Origin: Bacteroidales bacterium
Lineage (GTDB): Bacteria; Bacteroidota; Bacteroidia; Bacteroidales; JAADJA01
Assembly (NCBI GenBank): GCA_020438105.1
Contig: JAGQVE010000003.1
Location: 1 to 43,122 of the forward strand
Length of the DNA: 43,122 nt
Direction of reading: 5' to 3'
Below the pieces are notes generated by a model that saw only the letters and a list, made by a program, of their open reading frames with translations, was not told the origin of the DNA and ran no database searches. This document shows, one piece after another, positions 35,006-42,544 of the stretch (its first letter is position 1; every line of letters starts with the position of its first letter). The position numbers and the translations under genes were made by a program.

Positions 35006-37537
35006 TTATTCGCTTTTCAGAACGGTAAGGCTGCCTTTGAGTACTTTGTGCAGGTTTGCATCACCATAGGTTACATCAAGAATCCAGAAGTATGTTCCGT
35101 CTGCTACGATTGTTCCGTCTTTTCTGGCATCCCAACCATTTTCAAACTGATCGGATTCCCATACCTTTTCACCCCAGCGGTTGAACACCATCATGTGGCT
35201 TTTACGGATGCCTTCCCATTTGGAAAGATCGGGAGCAAAAACATCATTTAAACCATCATCATTGGGTGTGATCACAATGGGAACCCAAACTTCAAAAAAT
35301 TCAACAATAACGGAATCACTGCTTAGGCAAGGACCCAGCGTAACTTCCACGTTGTAGATATTTCCGGGGGTTACCGTGCTTTCCGTGACTTCCAATTGCT
35401 GACCGGTGTCGCCGTTTTGCCATAGATAGGAATCATAACCTGAACCGGCATCCAAAACCACGATATCACCTGGAAATGCCAGTTGGTCATCACCCAGATT
35501 TACCTCCGGAATGCTCACCTCCGAAATATAAATCTCATCGCTCACACTATCGCAGGGATTTACCAGCGACAGGGAATAGGTACCGGTTTGGTTAACCATC
35601 AATGTATTTCCTCCTTGCATACCATTCCAGTAATACGTATATGACCCGATGGGAGCCTGTAAAATAAGGCTGTCGCCAATGCAAAAAGTTTCGTCAGGAC
35701 CCAGGTTAACAACCGGCGGCTCCACAAATTCCACCATCACCGATCCAGATGCGTTGCAGTTAAACTGATCCGTAACATTAACACTATAATTCCCGGATTG
35801 TGTTGCGGCATAAACCGATCCTCCATAACCATCCTGCCATTGATAGGCAATGTAATCGTCGCCGGCATCCAGAAAAACGGTATCACCATTGCATTGCAGA
35901 ATATCATCTCCCAGATCAACCTGGGCAGAAGAAATATCTACGTAAACTTCGGCTGTGTTGCTGCAACCAAAGGCATCGGTTACCTCTAAGGTATATAACC
36001 CAGCGGTGATCACATCCATGAAAGGAAGTGTGGAGCCATCCTGCCATAAATAGGAGGTATAGTTAGCCGTTGTTTCGAGGGTAAAGTTTGCACCTTCACA
36101 AATGGTGGTATCGGGACCCAAATCGGGCTGAGGTTTTGGTTTAAAGGTTATGTAAACTGAATCGGTATCTTCATTACAATCATTGGCCACAGTTACCCAA
36201 TACAAACCCGTTTGGGTAGCGGGGTAGGTTGTTCCTGTGCTGTTGTCCTGCCAGGTATAGCTGACATATCCCGGGCCAGCATTTAAAATAAACGGCTCTC
36301 CTTCGCAGGCAGTGGTATCGGGTCCGAGGTTCACATTTGGCCAGGGAGCCTCATTAACAAGAATGGTATCGCTAACCGGGCAGAGCTCATCGTTATAAAC
36401 CGTTACCCAATATGTTCCCGGATCAGTTACTGTAAAGGTAGAAGCGGTGGAGTTATCCTGCCAAACATAAGAAAGAAATCCGGCCCCCGGATTTAATACC
36501 ATAAACTGCCCTTCACAAATGGTAGTATCATTGCCGAGCTCAATGTCAGGAACCGGGATCACTTCAACATTGACCGAATCACCACCAAAACAACCATAAC
36601 TGTTGGTGACGCTTACCCAGTACAACCCGGATTCCTTAATAACATAAAAGGGCTCCGTAGATCCATCCTGCCATTCGTAGGAATTAAAGTTGCCGGGGAA
36701 AATAAATAAACTGTCGCCATCGCAAAAGGTGGTGTCGTTGCCAAGGTTGGGGTGGGGGGGCGGGGCAAAACTTACATGTAATGAATCGGTGAGGATACAA
36801 ACCTGGAAGAGGTTAATATCATCAATGGCAAAATCATTTCCGCTAAATGCGGTATTCTGATTAACAATTTGAAGCTCGATGAAGTTATTTGCCCCTGAAT
36901 TCCAAACCGAATAAAAGTTTTGCCAGATACAGGTGGCGCTTTCGAGGTTAATCTCCTGAATGGGCGTTCCGTTAATCGACAATTGCAACACCGCCGGATT
37001 GGAGGGATGGACAGAGGTAAACCAGCCGGAATAATGATAATCGGTATTGGGCTCCACCGGGATAGACTCAAACCACACATTTTGATTGGCTATGGAGGCG
37101 CCATTCACCACCATCATATTGCCCGATCCGGAGGTGTGATCGGTGCAACCGGCAAAATCAGGATGAACGAAGGTGGGGCTGGTGGTTACCGCGTAAGTCC
37201 CTTCAATATAAACGCTGGATGGATTGTAATTATAATCGCTTTGAAAGCCATAATTCCCCAGGTTGAAATTACCATTGATCACCTGATTGGTGGAATCGAC
37301 CAGCTCAACGGTGCACCAGTAGGTTCCGGTGTCGCTTACGGTGATGTATTGTCCGGTACTGCCGGTATTCCATTGATATGAAAGGTAACCTTCGCCGGCA
37401 TCGAGGATGATTGCCTGGCCTTTGCAAAGAAAAAGATCATTGCCCAAAAAGGTGGAGTCACACTGGCTCTTAGCAAACAATGTGCTGAACAATCCAATTA
37501 TAATATACAGAAATTTAAAGAGACCCCTCATGCTCAT
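35006..37537 (-). CDS. T9SS type B surface protein with Ig/PKD-like repeats and CHU_C domain
   Basis: An 843-residue secreted protein from the ATG at 37537 (an ATG two codons later is equally possible), with signal peptide GLFKFLYIIIGLFSTLFAKSQ. One cysteine-bearing Ig/PKD-like repeat (LGNDLFLCKG) is followed by a jelly-roll-like region (about 85-245, NFNLGNYGFQSD to FAIDDINLF). Then come seven more repeats marked by LGNDTTFCDG, LGNDTTICEG, LGPDTTACEG, LGPDTTICEG, LGDDILQCNG, LGPDETFCIG and LGDDQLAFPG. The C-terminus (ITPNDDGLNDVF, MMVFNRWGEKVWES, ADGTYFWIL) is the gliding-motility-associated CHU_C/type B T9SS sorting domain. It is likely a long surface adhesin or filament; ligand unknown. 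The last repeat has lost its cysteine. Confidence 0.93.
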   Translation of the reverse strand: MSMRGLFKFLYIIIGLFSTLFAKSQCDSTFLGNDLFLCKGQAIILDAGEGYLSYQWNTGSTGQYITVSDTGTYWCTVELVDSTNQVINGNFNLGNYGFQSDYNYNPSSVYIEGTYAVTTSPTFVHPDFAGCTDHTSGSGNMMVVNGASIANQNVWFESIPVEPNTDYHYSGWFTSVHPSNPAVLQLSINGTPIQEINLESATCIWQNFYSVWNSGANNFIELQIVNQNTAFSGNDFAIDDINLFQVCILTDSLHVSFAPPPHPNLGNDTTFCDGDSLFIFPGNFNSYEWQDGSTEPFYVIKESGLYWVSVTNSYGCFGGDSVNVEVIPVPDIELGNDTTICEGQFMVLNPGAGFLSYVWQDNSTASTFTVTDPGTYWVTVYNDELCPVSDTILVNEAPWPNVNLGPDTTACEGEPFILNAGPGYVSYTWQDNSTGTTYPATQTGLYWVTVANDCNEDTDSVYITFKPKPQPDLGPDTTICEGANFTLETTANYTSYLWQDGSTLPFMDVITAGLYTLEVTDAFGCSNTAEVYVDISSAQVDLGDDILQCNGDTVFLDAGDDYIAYQWQDGYGGSVYAATQSGNYSVNVTDQFNCNASGSVMVEFVEPPVVNLGPDETFCIGDSLILQAPIGSYTYYWNGMQGGNTLMVNQTGTYSLSLVNPCDSVSDEIYISEVSIPEVNLGDDQLAFPGDIVVLDAGSGYDSYLWQNGDTGQQLEVTESTVTPGNIYNVEVTLGPCLSSDSVIVEFFEVWVPIVITPNDDGLNDVFAPDLSKWEGIRKSHMMVFNRWGEKVWESDQFENGWDARKDGTIVADGTYFWILDVTYGDANLHKVLKGSLTVLKSE

Positions 37538-37603
37538 GAGATTGTGCAGGTAAAGGTAAAATAATTTGAGACTCAAGTGGAGGCTTAATAGCATATATCA
37601 TGA

Positions 37604-39277
37604 TCATTCTTTCCAGCCTGGCCCCCTGACGAATATGCCCGGTTCTTCGCCGGTATGTTCGCCATTCAGCAAAACAGGAATTCCATTAACAATTACATGA
37701 AACATGCCGGTAGCATACTGTTTGGGTTGATCGAAGGTGGCATGATCTTCAATTTTTTCAGGATCGAAAATGGCAATGTCGGCGAAGTAACCCACGCGGA
37801 TAGCTCCCCGTTTTTTGATCTTGAGGTTTGTGGCGGGCAAAAGCGTTAGTTTATAGATGGCATCTTCAAGCGGGATGATCTTTTCGTTTCGAACATACTT
37901 CCCAAGCAGCCTCGCAAAATTCCCGAAAGCACGGGGATGGGGATGATATGCTTCAAATTGTTGATCGGTGGAGATACATTCCGCGTCCGAACAAAAACTC
38001 ATGTAGGGGAGGGCGATCTGTTTTTGAACATTCTCTTCCGACATGAGGAAATAGACCACCTTTACTCGGCTGAAATCCTGAACAACCATATCCATGGCGG
38101 TTTCTTCGGGGGTGGTGCCGCGCATTTGGGCGACTTCAGCCAGTGATTTACCGGTGAGATATTTTAGTGAGTCGTTTCTAAAACCGATGAGCAGAATATT
38201 GTCGGGTGAACCGGCCGCAAAGTAGAAGTTTTCCCACTCCAGGCTTTTGTGTTTCATCTCTTCGGCAACCTGTTTGCGCATTTCCGGATCCTGAAGCCGG
38301 TTTATCCACTCTTTTATTCCGCCTTTCTGCACCCAGCTGGGCATGGCGGCATCCAGGCCGGTTGCCGCAGCGGTGTAGGTATACATGTTGGTGGAAACGT
38401 TTAACCCGGCTGCCCTTGCTGAATCAAGTTTCATGATCACCGTGTCGTATTTGTTCCAGTTGTGCCCGCCGGCCAGTTTGAGGTGGTGAATTTGGCCGTC
38501 GATGCCGGCCGTGTTGCATATCTCAAGGAATTCGTCCACCGATTTTAAAATATTGTCGCCCTCGCTGCGAAGGTGGGTGATGTACAAGCCATCATATTCG
38601 GCAACGGCTTTGCTCAATGCGATCAGTTCATCGGTTTGGGCATATAATCCTGGTGTGTAAATGAGCGCTGAACTCACCCCAACGGCACCTTCTTCCATGG
38701 CGGTGCGGGCGAGGTCCTGCATGCGTTTAAGCTCATCGGGGTTGGGAGCCCTTGTTTCTCTTCCCAATTCATGAACACGGAGCGTGGCTGCGCCCACAAA
38801 GGAGGCAATATTCACTGAAATCCCTTTGTCCTCCATATACTGCATATATTCACCAAGGGTGGTCCAGTCAATTTTGTATTTAAAATCCTTTTGATAAGCC
38901 CGCTCGCCTTTTTTAATGCCATCGTTCCAGGGGCCCATTGACCAGCCTTCGCCCAGCACTTCCAGCGTAACGCCCTGCCGGATGTCGCTCTGCGCAAGGG
39001 GATCCATCATGAGACTCTCGTGGGCCTGGCTCAGCATATTGATGAAGCCCGGAGCTACCACTAACCCGGAAGCATCAATGATTTCATCAGCCGTTTCACC
39101 CGAAAGGTCGCCTATAAAAGCAATGGTGTCTGAATGGATTCCGATATCGGCCTGGAAACCCTCGTAGCCACTGCCGTCGATCACGGTGCCGTTTTTAATG
39201 ATAATATCATAAGTTGCCGGTTGGGAGCAGGCTGCCGCCAACAAGAGGAAAAGGGAAATATAAACCGGGTATTTCAT
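37604..39277 (-). CDS. D-aminoacylase-like amidohydrolase lipoprotein with altered metal site
   Basis: Predicted lipoprotein of 557 residues; the ATG at 39277 opens MKYPVYISLFLLLAAAC with the lipobox Cys17. It belongs to the N-acyl-D-amino-acid deacylase branch of the amidohydrolase superfamily: TYDIIIKNGTVIDGSG, then VAPGFIN, and the closing GYFADIAIFDPEKIEDHATF. In characterised enzymes the strand reads PGFIDxHxHxD and a zinc ligand Cys sits in GNCGxS. Here the first is INMLSQAHESL and the second GEGWSMGP, so the HxH pair is lost and Glu110 stands where Cys is expected. His235 (ITHLRSEG), His264/265 (QIHHLKLAG) and Asp in FCSDAECIS are kept. Hydrolase function is probable, substrate unknown. 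It may act on D-amino acid peptides in the periplasm. Confidence 0.85.
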   Translation of the reverse strand: MKYPVYISLFLLLAAACSQPATYDIIIKNGTVIDGSGYEGFQADIGIHSDTIAFIGDLSGETADEIIDASGLVVAPGFINMLSQAHESLMMDPLAQSDIRQGVTLEVLGEGWSMGPWNDGIKKGERAYQKDFKYKIDWTTLGEYMQYMEDKGISVNIASFVGAATLRVHELGRETRAPNPDELKRMQDLARTAMEEGAVGVSSALIYTPGLYAQTDELIALSKAVAEYDGLYITHLRSEGDNILKSVDEFLEICNTAGIDGQIHHLKLAGGHNWNKYDTVIMKLDSARAAGLNVSTNMYTYTAAATGLDAAMPSWVQKGGIKEWINRLQDPEMRKQVAEEMKHKSLEWENFYFAAGSPDNILLIGFRNDSLKYLTGKSLAEVAQMRGTTPEETAMDMVVQDFSRVKVVYFLMSEENVQKQIALPYMSFCSDAECISTDQQFEAYHPHPRAFGNFARLLGKYVRNEKIIPLEDAIYKLTLLPATNLKIKKRGAIRVGYFADIAIFDPEKIEDHATFDQPKQYATGMFHVIVNGIPVLLNGEHTGEEPGIFVRGPGWKE

Positions 39278-39313
39278 GTTGTTAAATGCAATTTGAATGG
39301 CAAATATCAGCAA

Positions 39314-40705
39314 TTAATTGCTTAGTTGGTACAGCTCAAAATAATCGGAGGAATAAACCAAGCGGCTGCCGGGAGGAATGGGTGGTTCGGTGAAAGGGCT
39401 TGTTTTGCCGGGATAGTCGCGGTTGCGTCCTTTTTTCTGTTTGATGATATAAACGGGATCATAAATACTTCTGAACTCCGAATCCAAAACATTGTGATAA
39501 GCAACGGCGATCCTGGTTTCGAGTGTCCAGGCTACCCACCAGTCGAGGCCATGACGCGTAACGATGATCATGTTTTTATCTTTTTCAATCACAGTTTCGA
39601 TCTTTTTGAGATCGGCCCAGGCGGCATCAATGATACCTGGCGGTTTGGGCCTTGTTACATGCATGAACAGTGACCCCGAAATGAGCATGACGGCTATGGA
39701 TGTGAGGGTAATACGCAGCTTGCCCGAAAGGCTGGGGAATAAAAACAGTAGCAGTAAAACCTGTGGCACGAATTGCATCATGCCGAGGCGGCGCCAAAAC
39801 TCAAAGCGGAGGAAGGGATACAACATCATGAGTAAAAGTGCGAGCAGGAGAACGATGGTTTTTTTAGTGAAGCTATCCATTTCTTTCATCCGGGGCCGGA
39901 GGGTGAATAGGGAAAGACCCAAAATAAGCAGTGACAGCAGATAATTGACAACCGCGATGGGGTCCATAAGCAGCCGGGTGCTGATCCGGAAGTCTTTGTC
40001 GTTCCACCAGAAAACCAGCAGGCGTTCGGCGCGGCTGATATCGAACAGGGCCACGAGCGCCACACCCAGCACCCCGGTGATGATGACGGGAAGTAATGCC
40101 TTTTTGTGATAGAAAATGATGAGCCCAAGGATAAAAAAGCCGAAACTGACGCTGAATACGCCGAAGTGGGTGATGCCGGTGAGCACTAGGAAAAGTATGG
40201 TAAGCAAGAGCTGCTTTTTGTTTTTGTTACGCAGGAATAGCAGGAAATAATAGATAAAGAACAGCATGATGGGCATGGCGAGGGCGTTCTTCTGGAGATC
40301 GGAGGTGAGCATTAAGGGCGAACCGGACAGTACCAAAAAGCCGATCATGGTGAGTTCGTAGGTACGCGATAGTTTGTCTTTGAGGAAATCGCGGATGATC
40401 AAATAGATGGGGATCAGCATAAGGGGCAGGCCGATGCTGTCGGTGAACTTGGCCACGAAGATGATGATTTGATCCGATTGCAGCGCCGGCATTAACCAGG
40501 CAATGATCTTTACTAAAAGGCCTTGTAAATAAAAGAGCAGGGGCATGTCGGGAAAGGCCAGCGCGCCATTGTTTAAAAGCGACCGCACCTGCACGAGGTA
40601 ATAACCGCCGTTGAGGCCGGGAACCAATTGGGTATGGAAGTTTAAATAAAACCGAAGCAACATGGCCAGCAGGCCGATGATGAGGTATGGTAGTTTTTTT
40701 TGCAA
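39314..40705 (-). CDS. Polytopic membrane protein, GT-C glycosyltransferase-like
   Basis: A 463-residue protein with about 10-12 transmembrane helices and a soluble C-terminal part (about 370-463, periplasmic). The first loop GLNGGYYLVQVRSLLNNGALAFPDMPLLFYL has the layout of GT-C membrane glycosyltransferases (a loop after helix 1 followed by a hydrophobic 'PPLLYY'-like segment), but no DxD pair is visible. Identity is therefore uncertain. The frame opens with a TTG at 40705 and the first ATG is inside helix 1, so TTG is accepted with reservation. The gene is visibly GC-richer than those left of 33000 and those right of 41100. It lies 36 bases upstream of the amidohydrolase start, likely in one operon. 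Confidence 0.7.
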   Translation of the reverse strand: MQKKLPYLIIGLLAMLLRFYLNFHTQLVPGLNGGYYLVQVRSLLNNGALAFPDMPLLFYLQGLLVKIIAWLMPALQSDQIIIFVAKFTDSIGLPLMLIPIYLIIRDFLKDKLSRTYELTMIGFLVLSGSPLMLTSDLQKNALAMPIMLFFIYYFLLFLRNKNKKQLLLTILFLVLTGITHFGVFSVSFGFFILGLIIFYHKKALLPVIITGVLGVALVALFDISRAERLLVFWWNDKDFRISTRLLMDPIAVVNYLLSLLILGLSLFTLRPRMKEMDSFTKKTIVLLLALLLMMLYPFLRFEFWRRLGMMQFVPQVLLLLFLFPSLSGKLRITLTSIAVMLISGSLFMHVTRPKPPGIIDAAWADLKKIETVIEKDKNMIIVTRHGLDWWVAWTLETRIAVAYHNVLDSEFRSIYDPVYIIKQKKGRNRDYPGKTSPFTEPPIPPGSRLVYSSDYFELYQLSN

Positions 40706-40806
40706 GGGCTTAGCTGATTATGTTGGATTTAATTTGGGTGTAAAGATAGGGGAAAAAGGGATGATGGGGATCTTGTGATGCTGGGATTTGTGACAATGTT
40801 AGGGGG

Positions 40807-40847
40807 ACGAGTGAGGTTTGTGCGCTGGGATTTGCTGGTAAACTCGT
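40807..40847. repeat. REP-like hairpin unit 1 (ACGAGT ... ACTCGT)
   Basis: Arms ACGAGT (40807-40812) and ACTCGT (40842-40847) around about 29 nt, followed by CCTGTTGGGG. It is the first of three related units between 40800 and 41060 that share an (A)CGAGTG or (A)CAAGTG left arm, its complement, and a trailing TTGG. Confidence 0.6.
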
Positions 40848-40855
40848 GCCTGTTG

Positions 40856-40903
40856 GGGATTGCAAATCCCTGATGAGTTAGTTCCGGATTGCAAATCCGG
40901 AAC
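40856..40903. repeat. Pair of small perfect palindromes with a GCA loop
   Basis: GGGATT-GCA-AATCCC (40856-40870) and GTTCCGGATT-GCA-AATCCGGAAC (40881-40903) are both perfect inverted repeats sharing the core ATTGCAAAT. They are separated by 10 bases. They resemble dispersed intergenic palindromes of Bacteroidota genomes. Confidence 0.75.
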
Positions 40904-40948
40904 GGCTGGGGTGCGAAGGGAAAATGAAGCTGTTTGGTATTTTGAGTA

Positions 40949-40990
40949 GGCACAAGTGTGCCTGGCTTAGGGCTGAGGTTAACACTTGCG
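40949..40990. repeat. REP-like hairpin unit 2 (CAAGTG ... CACTTG)
   Basis: CAAGTG (40953-40958) pairs with CACTTG (40983-40988), with a nested GGCAC/GTGCC stem at 40949-40962. CGCTGGTTGGAGG follows, the same trailer as units 1 and 3 in degenerate form. Confidence 0.55.
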
Positions 40991-41009
40991 CTGGTTGGAG
41001 GTTAGGGGC

Positions 41010-41050
41010 ACGAGTGATGCTTACGCTCTGAGCCTTGCTGGAACACTCGT
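41010..41050. repeat. REP-like hairpin unit 3 (ACGAGTG ... CACTCGT)
   Basis: Perfect 7-bp arms ACGAGTG (41010-41016) and CACTCGT (41044-41050) around 27 nt, followed by CAGTTGGAG. It shares arms and trailer with the two units to its left. Confidence 0.65.
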
Positions 41051-41115
41051 CAGTTGGAGTGGTTTTGAAAAAGAAAAATTTTACCGATTTTATTTGGTTT
41101 TTAGCTCAGTTCTAT

Positions 41116-41124
41116 GTTAGCTGT
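41116..41124. repeat. GTTAGCTGT box, left edge of the AT-rich gene block
   Basis: This 9-mer is the exact reverse complement of ACAGCTAAC at 42405-42413. The two inverted boxes bracket the leftward genes at 41130-41996 and 42076-42366. The pair could mark cassette boundaries; a 9-mer pair alone could be chance. Confidence 0.4.
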
Positions 41125-41129
41125 TTTTA

Positions 41130-41996
41130 TTACCTGATTTTTCTTCTTATATCTCTCCATATTTTTTTCAAATCTTTGTATACAGGATTTATTTCATCCT
41201 GGGCTAATAGGTTCCAACCGTCTCTTTTAATTGCTCCATAGCATAAACTAAAAGGACCATCATAATTAGTTATTCCGTCTCTTAATGGAGTTCCCCTATT
41301 AATAAACCATTGTTTGAGTTGTGGAACAGTGAACGATATTTCTCTTCCATCAAAATTATATTTATATATCCCATTTTTTGGAGAACCTACTCTTCGAGGA
41401 TTAGTATATCTTGAGTGATACCATTTGAAAAATTGGTCTCGCACATCTTCAATATGTTCAGTAGCCCTTATAATAACTTCCTTTAAATTTGGTTTTTCGA
41501 CTTCTCCGTACTTTTTAATACGTTCTTGAATAATTAAAATTTGCATATTAATAGCAATTGAGTAGGATTGAAAACCTAATTTATTTAGACTTTTTAATTG
41601 TGCAGCAATATTTGTAATTCGATTAGTAGAGTCTGTTAGTCTATCTTCTTGATTTTGGTTATTCATATAATGAATCATATTCTGTTGAATTGATTCTAAT
41701 TCAGCATTTAGTTTTCTTAACTCGTTGGTGTTCATGTATTCTTTTAACAGTTTTTCAAATTTTTGAACTAATTCTGTAATTAATTCTGAAAAATCAATTT
41801 TTACATTTTGCCCACTGTCGGGAAAAAAAATGGATTGGAAAATTTTTCCACCTAAGTAAGCAAGAGCTCCTTTTCCCATTTCAATTCCTATCACAGCCCA
41901 TGGTATTGCTAGAAAATGATCTTCTTTTTTAAAATATACTTCTTCCAATTGAGTAAACTCTTCTTTGTTAACTTTGAAAATGTTTTTTAATTCCAT
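41130..41996 (-). CDS. Unknown protein with helical, toxin-like N-terminal layout
   Basis: Not recognised with confidence; 288 residues, no signal peptide. Residues about 30-60 form a hydrophobic, Gly-rich segment (IPWAVIGIEMGKGALAYLGGKIFQSIFF). Amphipathic helices follow (about 70-185, SELITELVQKFEKLLKEYMNTNELRKL, then SIQQNMIHYMNN), then a beta-rich, aromatic C-terminal part (KNGIYKYNFDGREISFTV, RDGWNLLAQDEI). The order hydrophobic hairpin, acidic helix, then 'EYMNTNELRKLNAELE' is reminiscent of the N-domain of Cry-type delta-endotoxins, where helices read '...LIxxxIxEYxxxxALAELxGL...'. This is a weak visual match and could be coincidence of helical proteins. The gene is very AT-rich compared with its left neighbours and lies in a region of unknown genes. 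Confidence 0.55.
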   Translation of the reverse strand: MELKNIFKVNKEEFTQLEEVYFKKEDHFLAIPWAVIGIEMGKGALAYLGGKIFQSIFFPDSGQNVKIDFSELITELVQKFEKLLKEYMNTNELRKLNAELESIQQNMIHYMNNQNQEDRLTDSTNRITNIAAQLKSLNKLGFQSYSIAINMQILIIQERIKKYGEVEKPNLKEVIIRATEHIEDVRDQFFKWYHSRYTNPRRVGSPKNGIYKYNFDGREISFTVPQLKQWFINRGTPLRDGITNYDGPFSLCYGAIKRDGWNLLAQDEINPVYKDLKKIWRDIRRKIR

Positions 41997-42075
41997 GATA
42001 TTTTTTTGTTTAAAATTTTACCCTTGAACTATTATTATTACAAAGGCAGTAGAAATACAGGTAAGTTTTCACTCC

Positions 42076-42366
42076 CTAGTCACAAGTAGGCTGTGCTGTG
42101 TAAGGTGGCTCCCTTTCCATTAGGAATACTTTAAGACCATCGCACTTAGTGTTTGTTTGCAAAAAACCGCGTAAATATTTCCCTTCTATTTTGCAAATGT
42201 TGAATTCAGTATCACATTTGTCTTTGCGGGTCCACCTTTTAAACTCATAAGTTATATTTTTATCTGCATAAGTATTTCCCGTTATTACAGGAGTAAAATC
42301 ATAACCAAACAAAAAATCGCTGGTTTCGTTTAATTCCAAGTCTTTTCCTTCAATGTTTACGTTCAT
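42076..42366 (-). CDS. Small unknown protein
   Basis: A 96-residue protein from the ATG at 42366 (an in-frame ATG at 42375 adds three residues). There is no signal peptide or membrane segment. It contains four cysteines in the second half (KDKCDTEFNICKIEG, NTKCDGLKV, and the terminal TCD), plus two aromatic-rich strands (FLFGYDFTPVI, YEFKRWTRKDK). No family is recognised. Codon use and AT content match the gene on its left. It sits between the 41130-41996 gene and the palindrome at 42403-42540. Confidence 0.5.
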   Translation of the reverse strand: MNVNIEGKDLELNETSDFLFGYDFTPVITGNTYADKNITYEFKRWTRKDKCDTEFNICKIEGKYLRGFLQTNTKCDGLKVFLMEREPPYTAQPTCD

Positions 42367-42402
42367 GTTGATCATATATTTAATGTTTATAGAATTATCT
42401 AG

Positions 42403-42540
42403 TTACAGCTAACGGCGTGGCTATGCGTAGTGCGGGATTAAAATGCACTTCACTTTCAGCTTACCGACATGTTTATAAAATTCATTTGCTCTCAATATAT
42501 CAATAACCCCCGCATAACTCTAGCTTTTGTTTGCCAGTAA
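42403..42540. repeat. Imperfect 138-bp palindrome, attC-like
   Basis: The left end (TTACAGCTAAC, then GGCTATGCG and TGCGGG) and the reverse complement of the right end (TTACTGGCAAAC, then AGCTAGAG and TGCGGG) align with small gaps. The stem therefore pairs TTAC, GC-AAC, GCTA and TGCGGG with matching right-arm bases, around a long AT-rich loop. The shape is that of an integron attC site, but the core sites AGCTAAC and GTTTGCC fit RYYYAAC and GTTRRRY only in part. It begins 4 bases after the stop of the DUF4403-like gene, as attC sites do in gene cassettes. Confidence 0.55.
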
Positions 42541-42544
42541 TTTA

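Noticed and set aside
40729..40953. Leftward 74-codon frame in the repeat cluster
   Set aside because: It reads through the palindromes at 40856-40903 and the first hairpin unit, with no family match and low-complexity composition.
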